A DNA stretch of 64,000 nt from Eutypella sp. D-1. Its lineage: Eukaryota > Ascomycota > Sordariomycetes > Xylariales > Diatrypaceae. The notes under the pieces are model-generated. The model was not told where the DNA came from. It made no database searches and saw only the letters and a list, made by a program, of their open reading frames with translations. This document shows positions 10,273 through 20,544 of the stretch, one piece after another (position 1 is the first letter of the stretch; each line of letters opens with the position of its first letter). Both the position numbers and the translations under genes were made by a program. The stretch covers positions 2,108,001 to 2,172,000 of the forward strand of contig JAJTTP010000005.1 of assembly GCA_023313575.1 (NCBI GenBank), given 5' to 3'.

Positions 10273-11825
10273 TTAAACAAAGGCGACCTTGACCGCAACC
10301 ACAAACGCGATGACCTGAGCGGCGCGGGAAGAGATCTCAAGGGAGGCAGCGCCGCCCTGGCGGGGAGGGGAAGTTGGCGAGCTCGTCGCGGTGGTCTTCG
10401 TGGTGGTCTTAGGCTGAGGCGTATCAGGCTGGTCGGGCTTGCTGGGAGGGGTGTCGGGTTGATCAGCGGGAGGGGGAGCGGGGGCAGCTGAGCCCGCCGG
10501 CGCAGGGGCAGGGGCGGGGGTATCGGCAGGAGCGGGAGTAGAGGCAGGCGCGGGAGCCTCACCTTCTTCGCCCTCACCCTCCGGACCCTTACCCTCTTCT
10601 CCCTCTGGGATATCCTCCGGTATCTCTCCACCATGGCCGGCACCTCCCGGAGGTCCACCGTGCGGAGGTCCACCATGGCCTTCCTCAGACGGAGGTCCAC
10701 CATGGCCTTCCTCAGACGGGGGTCCACCGTGACCTTCCTCAGATGGAGGTCCACCATGACCTTCCTCGGACGGGGGTCCACCATGACCCTCTTCAGACGG
10801 GGGTCCACCGTGACCTCCCTCGGACGGAGGTCCGCCATGGCCCTCTTCAGACGGGGGCCCGCCGTGACCTTCCTCGGACGGAGGTCCACCGTGGCCCTCT
10901 TCGGACGGGGGGCCACCGTGACCTTCCTCAGACGGGGGGCCACCGTGACCCTGTTCAGACGGAGGTCCGCCATGGCCCGCTTCAGACGGAGGCGCACCAC
11001 CATGTCCTCCAGACGGGGGCGCTCCACCATGCCCCGCTTTGGGTGGTGTTATTCCACTACCATGCCCGGGTTTCGAGGGAGGCGCGCCACCGCCGTGGCC
11101 TTGCCTATTAGGACCAGAAGGGGGGCCGGTCCAGTTTCCGGGGGCACCGCCGTGTTCCGGCGGGCCGCAACCCTGGGGAGGTGGCGGCGCGCCGCCTGCA
11201 GGCGTATAGAGGTCCTTGAGGTGTGTGAGCACCTCAATGGCGTGGTTGGCCTGCTCCCAGGCCTTGGGCTGGAATTTAGCGGGGAACTTGGCCAAATTGG
11301 CCTGGAAGAAAGTATTCAGAACGGGAACTGGAAAGGGAATACAAGTATGTTAGAGATTTGGTCTTTGAAGTATATTGGCGAGTGAGGGAAAGTAGACTTA
11401 CTCAGACGGAAGGTAAGGTAGTAGTAGATCTTTGGGCTGGCGCCGACGGAGTCGAGCTTCCCCTTAGCGGCGGCAAAGTGCTTAAGGAAGTTGCCGCCAG
11501 CACGATGAAGCTCCTCGGACTTGGGCTTCAAGGCTTGAGCCTCCTGTGGGGTGAGGATCAGAATCTCATGGGCCAGGACAGTCTGCGCCTCGAGCGTATA
11601 CGCGAGGTCCTCCGCCGCAGCCTTGAGGTTCTTTAGTGCGTCATGGCCACCTTCTAGGGACACTAGAGCATGGTCAAAAACATTTAGACTTGTGATCACC
11701 CTGTTAAGGATCGTCGTCTCGGAAACGACAACCGACGATCCACCTCCATGTGACTGGTCGGCCGACACTCCTGCGGCAACGCTTAGAGCGCCGAATATTG
11801 CTGTGCTGATATGTCTCATCTTCAT
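10273..11825 (-). CDS. HsbA-like secreted cell-surface protein with tandem GHGGPPSEE repeats
   Basis: Two exons (11825-11402, 11327-10273) give 492 residues. Seen: signal peptide ending near VSADQ; about 150 residues of helical, Cys-free sequence (VVVSETTILNRVITSLNVFD ... LTPQEAQAL) resembling hydrophobic surface-binding protein A or Mp1-type cell-wall proteins; then a Gly/Pro/His-rich region with eleven 9-residue GHGGPPSEx units; an acidic EGEE and Ala/Pro-rich stretch; a Thr/Ser-rich segment; and a hydrophobic C-terminal tail (AAQVIAFVVAVKVAFV) after GGAAS, which fits a GPI-anchor signal. The likely location is the cell wall or plasma-membrane outer face. HsbA of Aspergillus helps recruit hydrolases to hydrophobic surfaces; that role is only suggested here. 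The start is the ATG at 11825, since the frame further upstream lacks ATG. The HsbA assignment is moderate; secreted and repetitive is firm. Confidence 0.75.
10676..10974 (-). repeat. 27-bp coding minisatellite, about 11 copies
   Basis: Tandem 27-nt units with scattered third-position changes encode the GHGGPPSEx repeats. Because the unit is a multiple of three, several other frames stay open across it and produce long false ORFs on both strands. Confidence 0.9.
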
Positions 11826-14567
11826 TGTCAATTTAGTTACGACAATACAAATGATATAAAAAGTGGTAGGGATAATGATTGACGGTCGAGCAAACGTTGT
11901 AGTGGGAAAAGAGAGGAAACAGAGGGGAAAAGAGGAAAACTCAGCTACGGCAATGTTTCACCTTAGATTCACACAATGGCATTTAAAGAAAGTTAGACTT
12001 CATAGCAAGTCACAGGACAACGCCGCAGGCTAGGAACATATTAACTTTTCAAAAGAAAGGGTATATCCTGCCTCATATGCATTCACTGCATAACATGCGA
12101 TTATGCTTCATGTCGACTTCTCGAATCCATGATGTTACGTCATTTACATCTTCAGTCCGTGTGAGACAGTGTAATATTCTATAATTAACAACTCTGATGA
12201 AAATTCGAGGAGGGAATTAGGTCGAGGGGGGCATGCAGAATGCATGAAGCAAGTTCGTGTTGAGGTCTACCTCCACTGCCCGCTCGTACTAGGTGGTAAA
12301 GGGTGCCATCAGGCCTAAGGACTGCACACTATTGGCTGAAGCCGAGAGGTTTCTATCACATAATAATGGCGAATGATTTGAGTTCTGATTTGCTTGTCTG
12401 CCGAGCAAAAGAGGTGAATCGAAACAACCAAGTATCTTCTCCTGTCATATATGGATGGGTACGGAGATATCGAATGCTACAGCGAATACAGACCATGTGA
12501 ATATCCCTTTCTCTCTTCCCAGTCATGTACGGTAAACCGCTGGTCAATAATTACTGTATACAACGGACCTACCACTTGTGTAATTACATGATACAAGGCT
12601 CGATGGTTAAGTTTAACGCTCCAGCTTCAAAGCTTAATAATTAAAGTCAAGAGTTGCCAGTGCATGCATTACGCTTATGCAGGAGCAATTATTGACAGAA
12701 AAAAAACTTAATTATATTGACAGGATAGTTAAGTAGCATTGCTATATCCGATATACGATTTAAAAAGGACCCTTTTGGCTCACAATATTAAGAGTGTGCT
12801 AATAACGATGCCACATAATCTTGCTCATTGACTTTCTATTTTTCTACTTCCCGAGATGGTTTCCCTTCCTCGCTGTCAGCATTTGTCATATATATATCCA
12901 CATGTAGAGACATGAACATTCAAACAGGAAAACAAAGAGGTCTCTACAAGGCTAATGGCAGTAAATACATTCGACTGGACTGGCCGGCTTATGTTACAAA
13001 GTATGGCCCCTCATAATAACTTGATAGCTTGTTCGAGTGATATTTTAGGAGAAGAGGCACGATCGCGCTGCTGTGACAGGGAGGTAAGGCCTTCGAAGCA
13101 TTCTATTACGTAGCTTACATAGGTATGTAACGTTTGCTATCTTCCGTCGAAGTATGTTTCCTATGTCATGGTGTCTTCCCTTTTGAATAATTGCCCCTTA
13201 TACGAATGGCTCCAATAACCTACGACAGTCTCCCAGTCTTCCCGTGGAGATTACCAAATGAGTTGAAAATTCCTAGACATCTATGTATACTAAGTGCGTT
13301 TAGCACCTAGGAACCCCCTAGGCATCACGATGCTTTCTTAAATCCTCTTCAACCAGCCATGCACCTCCCAAATATGGGTGGTCGTTAGCCTCGCGTTATC
13401 TACGGCATTTAAAACTTCTGGAGAACAGGGATTTCACTTAATGCTGATAATAATGCTTACTTATTAGTAGCATAACGTAGCATAACTGGCATATTGGACG
13501 GTGACCCTTGGTTGGAATATGAAACGCCAACTGGGGATCCGAATTGGTACAGGACAGGGGTCTGACCAAAACAGCCCAATGGCGAGGATGTCCCTGAGAA
13601 TCGTTATCGATAGAGCCCAGCATCCTGGTTTACTAGATAATTTAGGGTTTTCAGACTTCCAGTCAAGTTGTTACAGGCGTGCTGTTACACGCTTGCGTGT
13701 CTTCTATTGGTCCAGGGCGCTTAAGCTGGTCTTAAGTCAAACAGAGTGTCAGGCCAAATGTCTACTCGAATCTAATAGTTGGCCAACGGAACCTGGGAAG
13801 GAGTTAACCCTGCACCGAAACAGCAAGTTGCTGCTCTTTTAAGGAATTGCTATGACAGTTCCTAAAAAAATGTTCGCAGAGGAACGTTTAGTTCGAGGGC
13901 TCACTCTAGCTGTCTGGCTTTCCAGGGCCTTCGGGCACAAAGTGGGTACATATTAGGTATTTGAAAGTCCCTGAATAGCGCCTAAATACTCTGTCAGTAC
14001 TCCATTATAACCACTACATACCAACTAATGGATCCCCATCAAGGGTGTTTAAGCGGTAAATTCCAACGTCCTGCTAATCATAGTTCATGCTTCACGTTTT
14101 ATAAATCTTTCCTCATGTAGAAATCGGGCAAGGGGTCATATCCAGGTCCAGGATATTTTTCCTTTCAGATTAATTACCAAGACTATGTACCCAGCGCATC
14201 ATCGCGTGGCTGAATCTGTTTGGCCTTCTGGGATAGGAAACGGTCTCGGCGGGCTCAATGCACGGAACTCAGCCTTTTCGTTATAAACATCCCGACCGAT
14301 CCCACCATCGTCGTTTCCTTGCCCTTTTTGGCACATATTCATCTCTTTCCTTAAGCGGGCACGCATCTGGCTATAACACCATATCACATTCGTTCTTTGT
14401 CTGGTTCTAACCTGGTGTTAACATTCATTCTATTAGCTTTCGTTCCAGTCTTGATCGACATTCACTCTTTGACCTTTCCGCCTGCCGACTTTCTCTTACA
14501 CTGTTTGTTTCTAGGAAAATTTACAGTGTATTTTTCGGTTCTTAAAACGAGACACGTATACTGCAAA
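11826..14567. other. Gene-poor intergenic region
   Basis: About 2.7 kb, somewhat AT-rich in places. Short ORFs are scattered with no recognisable family. No intact gene, tRNA or repeat array is seen. The left part presumably contains the HsbA-like promoter and the right end that of the cysteine-rich gene. Confidence 0.45.
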
Positions 14568-15487
14568 ATGTTGCTCAACGTTCTGCTTTTTCCTGCTGCA
14601 TTTTCGATATGCGTGATGCATGTCAACGCCGAGCCTCTGCGCCAGCGCGAGCCTTACCAGCCCCAGGTGGCCAGGATGTCTGTTAGGAACCTCCTTGGAC
14701 TCCAAAGCCGTCAGGACGGCGCATACAACCCAGACCAGCAGTTTTGTGGACAAGGAGATACCTGTGCTGAAGCTTGCGGCGAGGGGTTTGCGAAGGTACG
14801 TGTTAGCACTGGCTAGTTTCCGCGGGGCAGGCTAAGATATATCCATTGTAGTGTCCGTCCCGCGATGGCTTTACCCACTGTTTCCATAGATCTGCTAAGC
14901 AGACATGCTGTCCAAATCTAAGCGGAGGTGAGTTTTAGAAACAATGCGCACAGCGAAGATAGGTGGACAACGCTAAACCCCAATCAGAGGCATGCGACGA
15001 GGGCTTCTACTGCGCCGCCGACGAGAAGGCCAAGACATGGTGCTGCCCTGATGAGTTGGGGTTGAAGGAGTGCGCCAACAAATTCAACTTGGACACTCTC
15101 ACTACCCCAACTCCCTCTTCGTCATTGGAGAAACCTACTTCCACCAAGAAGTCGGGTGACACGACAGTATCACCGGGGAAAGGAGAATCGCCACCAGCAA
15201 CAACGACAGCGACTACTACAGCTGGCTCGAGCGAAGAGTCTCCCGACGGCGAACCTAAAGCCGGGGAGACCGCCGATGACACAACGGATTCAGAGCCAAC
15301 CGCCACCCCTGAGCCTACTGCCGCGAGCAACGATGATGCTCCCGAGACCACCCCGGGGGCATCTAGCGAGCCGATACCCGCACCCACTGATTCTGTCAAG
15401 GTCAATGCTGCCAGTGCCCTAGACGCTGTCTCTAGAACGACGCTGCTCCTTGGGGCGGCTACGTTTTTGAAAACGCTGCTTCAGTAA
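14568..15487 (+). CDS. Cysteine-rich secreted protein, probable GPI anchor
   Basis: Three exons (14568-14795, 14852-14927, 14988-15487) give 267 residues. Seen: N-terminal signal peptide (LLNVLLFPAAFSICVMHVNA); a short propeptide-like stretch; a cysteine-rich core with two similar halves, each ending in a Cys-Cys-Pro motif (KQTCCPN and KTWCCPD) and spaced like a small disulfide-bonded repeat; then a long Ser/Thr/Pro/Glu-rich stalk likely to be O-glycosylated; and a hydrophobic tail (RTTLLLGAATFLKTLLQ) after NAASALDA, consistent with a GPI signal. I recognise no named family. The layout is that of a fungal cell-wall or membrane-anchored surface protein. All three exons keep frame with good GT-AG sites, and exon 2 encodes the middle cysteines. 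Confidence 0.8.
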
Positions 15488-16220
15488 AACGGGGAGTGCG
15501 TCACCTCATGATAGCCAGTAAGGTGAGATGCAGGAAGTATGGCGAATTTGCTTGCTAGGAGTAAGAAGACGAGCCGTACGAATCTTTCTATCCAATGATT
15601 TGGAGACGACCCTATGGATCCCCTCCTGCTCTTCCCCTTTTCGAGGAGAGGCAGAGGTGGGATCTATAAGATTCCATTCCCTACCACGTTACTAGGAAGT
15701 GTGGCTAGATACTGGTTGCAGGCCAGAATTCCTAGCATCCGGTCACCCTTACTTATATATATATATATATCAATTTCGGCTTATCTGTACATACTTGAAA
15801 GGAATATGTTTCATAAGTGGAGCCCGTGGCGCCTCACACAAGGATACCCTCCCTATCTATACTCACGTTAAAGTTCTATCCTGCTACTGCACCTGTGTCG
15901 CCATCTAGGTAAGGTTTAATATGCTTACCATTATATTGGTCGCTGGTGATAAGATCCTTGCAAGCTACCCCGACGGGATGGATCGGATTAATTCATCCGC
16001 TAAGGTTTTGTAATGCTTCAGACATAATTAACGGTCACATTTTACGTACGCTCTCTAGAATCATCTGGCACCTCCCCCTTGAGAAAACAATGGTGTCAAA
16101 AGGGTTACTGGATTGATGTTGTAAAAAGATAGTACATGACTCATTGGAAGTCCAGTAAAGATAGCCATTCGCCCTGGGTGACTCCTCCAAAACTCGTATC
16201 TACACTATCTCCCTATGCCT
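15488..16220. other. Intergenic, convergent 3' ends
   Basis: About 730 bp between the cysteine-rich gene and the DUF3176 gene. A short TA run lies around 15756-15770. Nothing else stands out. Confidence 0.4.
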
Positions 16221-18840
16221 CTAAACCCAAGTGCCTATGGGAGGCTGCCCCCTGGAATTTCGCCCCTGCTCATCTACTGGGGGCGTCGTACCGACGCTAC
16301 CCGAGTCCGAGTGCGCAGCCTCCGGGACATGCAGCCGGACCTCGTCCGCTCTTCTGATGGCCTTGAGCTGGGGCCCATCCTCGATTCTCTCGAGGGCAAC
16401 GATGGTGGTCTCGGCCTCCTTACGCAAGATGCTTCCGCCCTTCATTTTATTCCCCTTCTCACTAAGGGCTGTCACGGCGGCATCGGCATCGGCGGCCGCC
16501 GCGAGGCGCAGGCGGGCACGGGTCTCCGGGTCGAGGGCGTGGACGAGGGTGGGCAGGACGTCGCTCTTCCAGGGAGCGAGGCCGAGACGGCGGGTCTCGA
16601 GCACGACAGCGAGCATGAACAGGCAGCCCGCGGCAATGGCGCCCGCGGGCAGCGCGAGGTAAGCCCAGCGCACGCGGATGCGGACCACGTAGCGGGTGGC
16701 GACGCCGCCGGGCGCCGTCTCGTCCGACTGGTCGCGCATCCAGTTCGTGAGGCTGCGCGCCGCGCTCCCAAAGGTCTCCCGCAGGTTCGCGCTGTCATAC
16801 AGAGCCTGCACCACCGGCGGCTGCGAGCCCATGTTACTTCCGTAACTGCCATCGTTTGGCCATACCAGGGGCTCGTCTTCCTCTTCCTCCTCCGCCTCTG
16901 ACTCGTCCCCACCCACTTGGACTTGCCCATCCTCGTCTACCCCGACTTGTCGCTTTCTTCCATTACCACTATTACTGTCGCTGCCACTGCTACTACTGCT
17001 GCTCTTGCTTCCGCGGCCCCTATTGCTTCGCTGAAAGAACCCGTCCTCGATGTACCCCATCATGCTGCCAATCGTGTTCTGCGTGACGGTGAAACTGAGA
17101 TAGCCCTCTGTATCATCGGCCGGGGTGATGGCCGTTCCGTTAGGACCAGTGTTCTCCGCTAGTGGCAGATTGTGCTTCTTCGCCTCATTAACAGGGATCC
17201 GGAGCTCCAGGCCACTACGCTCAAGGTTGCTTGTGCTGACGTAGAGTGGATGATCGTAGAACTCCTCGTATGCGACTATCTCATCTGGAGTCACAATGTG
17301 GTTTTCAAGGGGCGTGTAAGAATCCATGTTCCGGTCCGCCCAAGACGCGATAACGTTCTCCTCAAGGGCACCGTCCTTGACCTCAGACCTGAAGGCCTTG
17401 GTACAGAGATACAAAGCGCACTCCGTCGCCGTGACAGACGTCTCGTTCCAGGGTATGGCCTTCTCGGCAAACGACCTGTCCGCCCTGATCATGCCCACTG
17501 ACGTGATCATGGTATTGAGGTCTTTGAATGACACCGTATCCATGGGTTGCGTCCGGGGCACGGCGGACATGTATGCGGAAAACATGAAGGTATTGACAGC
17601 GTTTGCTAAGCTGACGTAAGGAAGGGAGTAAGTGAGATAAGTATCAGAAATCGGGGCTATGTTGCTGCTCAGGGTGCCTAGGCTCCGGCCGAACTTCTCC
17701 TCCCGCTTGAGCTGGCCCGTCAGGTCGTTGCAGGCGCTGCAAGCCGCAATTGAGGTGAAGGGAGGCCAGGTGCAGTTGCCGCTCGGACACAGGAATGACG
17801 TGGTTAAGTCCGCGGAACCGGTCCCATTATAGAACCCATTGTATAGCGCGGCAAGCATGCCGAGGTCCGGTTGGTTTGTGAAAGGGGTAAGCGTGACGGA
17901 CATGTTGTTCGGTAGCGCGTCTGAGTATACCCCGCCGCTCCTGGTGGTGTAGAACTTGCCAGCGTCGAGGTACGTGGAGCGGTGGAGTGACGCTGTAAGA
18001 GATTTAGAAACGGGCTCCATAGTCCCTTCGTAATATATGACAGACTGCAGAAACGGTTCGAACCCGAGGAGAAGAATAGTGATGATAGCACCAATCACGA
18101 CCCAGTGCCTAAAGAAGTCAGATTTGAACGGCCAGCCCTATCTAGGCGGGAATAATGAGGCCAACGTACTTCAGCTTAAGCCATACCAGAAGCCATAGAC
18201 TACCCCATGGGCCGCGACTAGCATCCTCGAACTTCTCAAACGCGACGATACTAGCAGGTTTCCGCTTGAAGAAGTTCCACTTGCCCTGACCTAGGCAAGA
18301 GCCGAGGGCGAAGCCCAAGTTCACACGAGCGATGGCCCCGAGGATCGATATGACGGCGTTGAACGAGATGATGAAGTTGTACCGCTCCAGGGGCAGCCCG
18401 TCGGCGTAGACCAGGAGGACTAGGGTCGTCACAACCGCCGCCAGACTCAAGGCGACGGCGCAAAACTCCACGGTCCAGGTATGTCCGGACTTGGCCGCTT
18501 TCTCATATTTCGCGTCTGCGTCTGACGAGCGCTTGACGCTAGCATACTGTGGCGTGGGCTTGGTCTTCGCTCTGAATTTGGAGAAGAGCGAGCTTGAGCT
18601 CGGCTGTGAGCTTGACTGCGTGATGGTCTCCCTTGCTCGCTGGTCGTCAGGTTCGCCCTCGGGGTAGTAATAGGTCGCGGCGTCTTGATCGTAGTTCGGC
18701 CCAGCCTCGCTGATCGGATTCTCAGTAAACCCAGGATGGGCATTGGCATGACCCGGACCATATCCGTAAGAATCATTGTCAGTTGGGGGAGAGTGATACC
18801 CACTCCTTGGGCCGGGGTTCCCCTCTATATTAGAATGCAT
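16221..18840 (-). CDS. DUF3176 family multi-pass membrane protein
   Basis: Two exons (18840-18170, 18108-16221) give 852 residues. The N-terminal 110 residues are polar and disordered (Tyr/Gly/Pro and Ser-rich). Membrane segments are seen at VEFCAVALSLAAVVTTLVLL, at FNAVISILGAIARVNLGFAL, after the splice at VVIGAIITILLLGFEP, and late at LALPAGAIAAGCLFMLAVVL. Between the third and fourth lies a long, probably extracytoplasmic region with the family hallmark FLCPSGNCTWPPFTSIAAC. After the last segment, RRLGLAPWKSDVLPTLVHAL is also typical. An unusual low-complexity insert (poly-Ser/Gly/Asn, then Glu-rich) precedes the last membrane segment. DUF3176 proteins are widespread in filamentous ascomycetes and their function is unknown. 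The family call is firm from the Cys motif and topology. Confidence 0.88.
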
Positions 18841-20544
18841 TGCGAGGAATCACGATCTGACTACATATTCGAATACGTGCTAAAAAGTCCAAGTCCTCGA
18901 AACGGAGGGGGGGCATTCTTATTATACGAAATACGTCCCACCAGGGTACTATACCCATGGCTTGCCATGGCAAGGAGTGAATCTTTCCTCCCAAAGGCTA
19001 GCTTGAACTGGGGGCTGAAAAACAACTCGAATAAGTGACAGGTCTCGAAGTGCCAACCAAATAGGACTGGGATTCATACTTCCCCTATGATATAACATAC
19101 TCCACATGCTTACTGTAACCATTGCAACGAGGCGAAGTGTAGGAACCCTCCTATGAACCTGAGAAAGCTGGTTTAGGGACTATGAAGCATATCCATACGG
19201 AGGAGCAGAGCGGAGTGGTAGTAGGCATCTGGAACGATGACACGACCAGACGTCGCTTAACTGATGAGCCGGGCGCTAGCTTCTCTCTCTTCATTCACTT
19301 ATAATATCGGTAGCAATGCTATATAAGCGCCGGGAATGGCACCAACCCCCCACTACTATAGTAAGTTGTCAAAGTACCTTGCATTTGCATCGTGCGGTAT
19401 GCATAGTCCATTAGAGCCTGGATAGGGGTATTGGCTCCAGGTTTAGTGCAGCTGCTAGTGGACGATCTTGCCCTGGCGGCTACAATCTACATAAAGACTC
19501 CGTATCTGTATAGGCGTCCTGCCAAGCTACGTCTTGCGACCGCGAGGCGGCCCCCAAAGTTGAGGTTGTTACAACGGACTACGGTGCAGGGCAGGCCAGT
19601 GAGATTATACAAGTCAGATCTTTAAGTCATTTTCATACAAGTCGGGTGCAAGAGGGAATCTTGCGATCCACAGATTGTCCAAATTGATTGACTTGATCAC
19701 TTGGAAAACATTATACCGGTTACTAAAACGAAGTTGATATGGTGGTGATATGTTCCTGGCCTTCATGATATGTATGTGTATTGGAAGGGATGGGGATAAG
19801 TCATCCACGGGTGGGATATGTATGTACACAAAGTACTGAGAGGTAGTACCGACATAGCCCTGGAGGTACATATGTATGTAGATTATGTAAACCTTGACGC
19901 CGTGTACCTAGGTACTTTCTGCTTACATAAAGCCAAGGTACCTAGGTCGGTAATTTAGTACCGCGACCTGTCGGGTTAGTATTTAGGTATGGAAAGTCTT
20001 TTTTCTATTACCTAAGTAGTTAGGTCTAGGTAGGTAGCGCCGGTGCTGGTGCTGGCGCAGTTACTGGTGCAGTTACTGGTGCAGATCGCGATTCTTTTAC
20101 TTCTCCAACGAATTTTCAACTCTTTTTTTCTCCTCTCCTTCTAACATCACCAACCACCAACCACCGATCCGCGCATACACCCTTCACCGGCCAGCGCCTC
20201 ATTTGGCTCGTGACAAGCTATCCTTCGGTGATAGTTGTGTATACCTATTAGATTTTCAATTTCTAGTTTGTGTCAAATCGAAAACAGACGAGAAAGGAAA
20301 AAAGAAAAAAAAAAAAACCACAAACAGAGAAAACCCTGTCTGAGCTACCAACTGGTCCTACTCAACATTCCCGAGGAAATCTCTCTACATATCTGCTTTA
20401 TATTTGCTTTACCTACCTAGGTCCTCAAGGGTAATCGTACTCATGCAACACAGGCTCACATTTTGACTGTCTTCTCAAAGGTGCCTCCAAGGCAGTCAAC
20501 CACTAGGATTATAACCTATCGTCGTCGTCGTCGTCGTTGCCATC
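18841..20544. promoter_or_regulatory. Divergent promoter region of the DUF3176 gene and PRP40
   Basis: 1.7 kb between divergent genes. CCTAGGTA-type elements cluster at about 19905-20035. A short direct repeat of the form CAGTTACTGGTG runs through 20045-20085. A polypyrimidine/polypurine leader, including an A-rich run near 20300, precedes PRP40. Small ORFs here look spurious. Confidence 0.5.

Noticed and set aside
10230..11385. Long overlapping ORFs on both strands (up to 266 and 250 codons) in the repeat region
   Set aside because: They arise because the 27-bp repeat is a multiple of three and has no stops in other frames. Only the spliced minus-strand frame has a signal peptide, an HsbA-like part and proper splice sites.
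19900..20040. Telomere-like TAGG repeats
   Set aside because: The steps are TAGG/CCTA, not TTAGGG arrays, and occur as short dispersed palindromes between ordinary genes.
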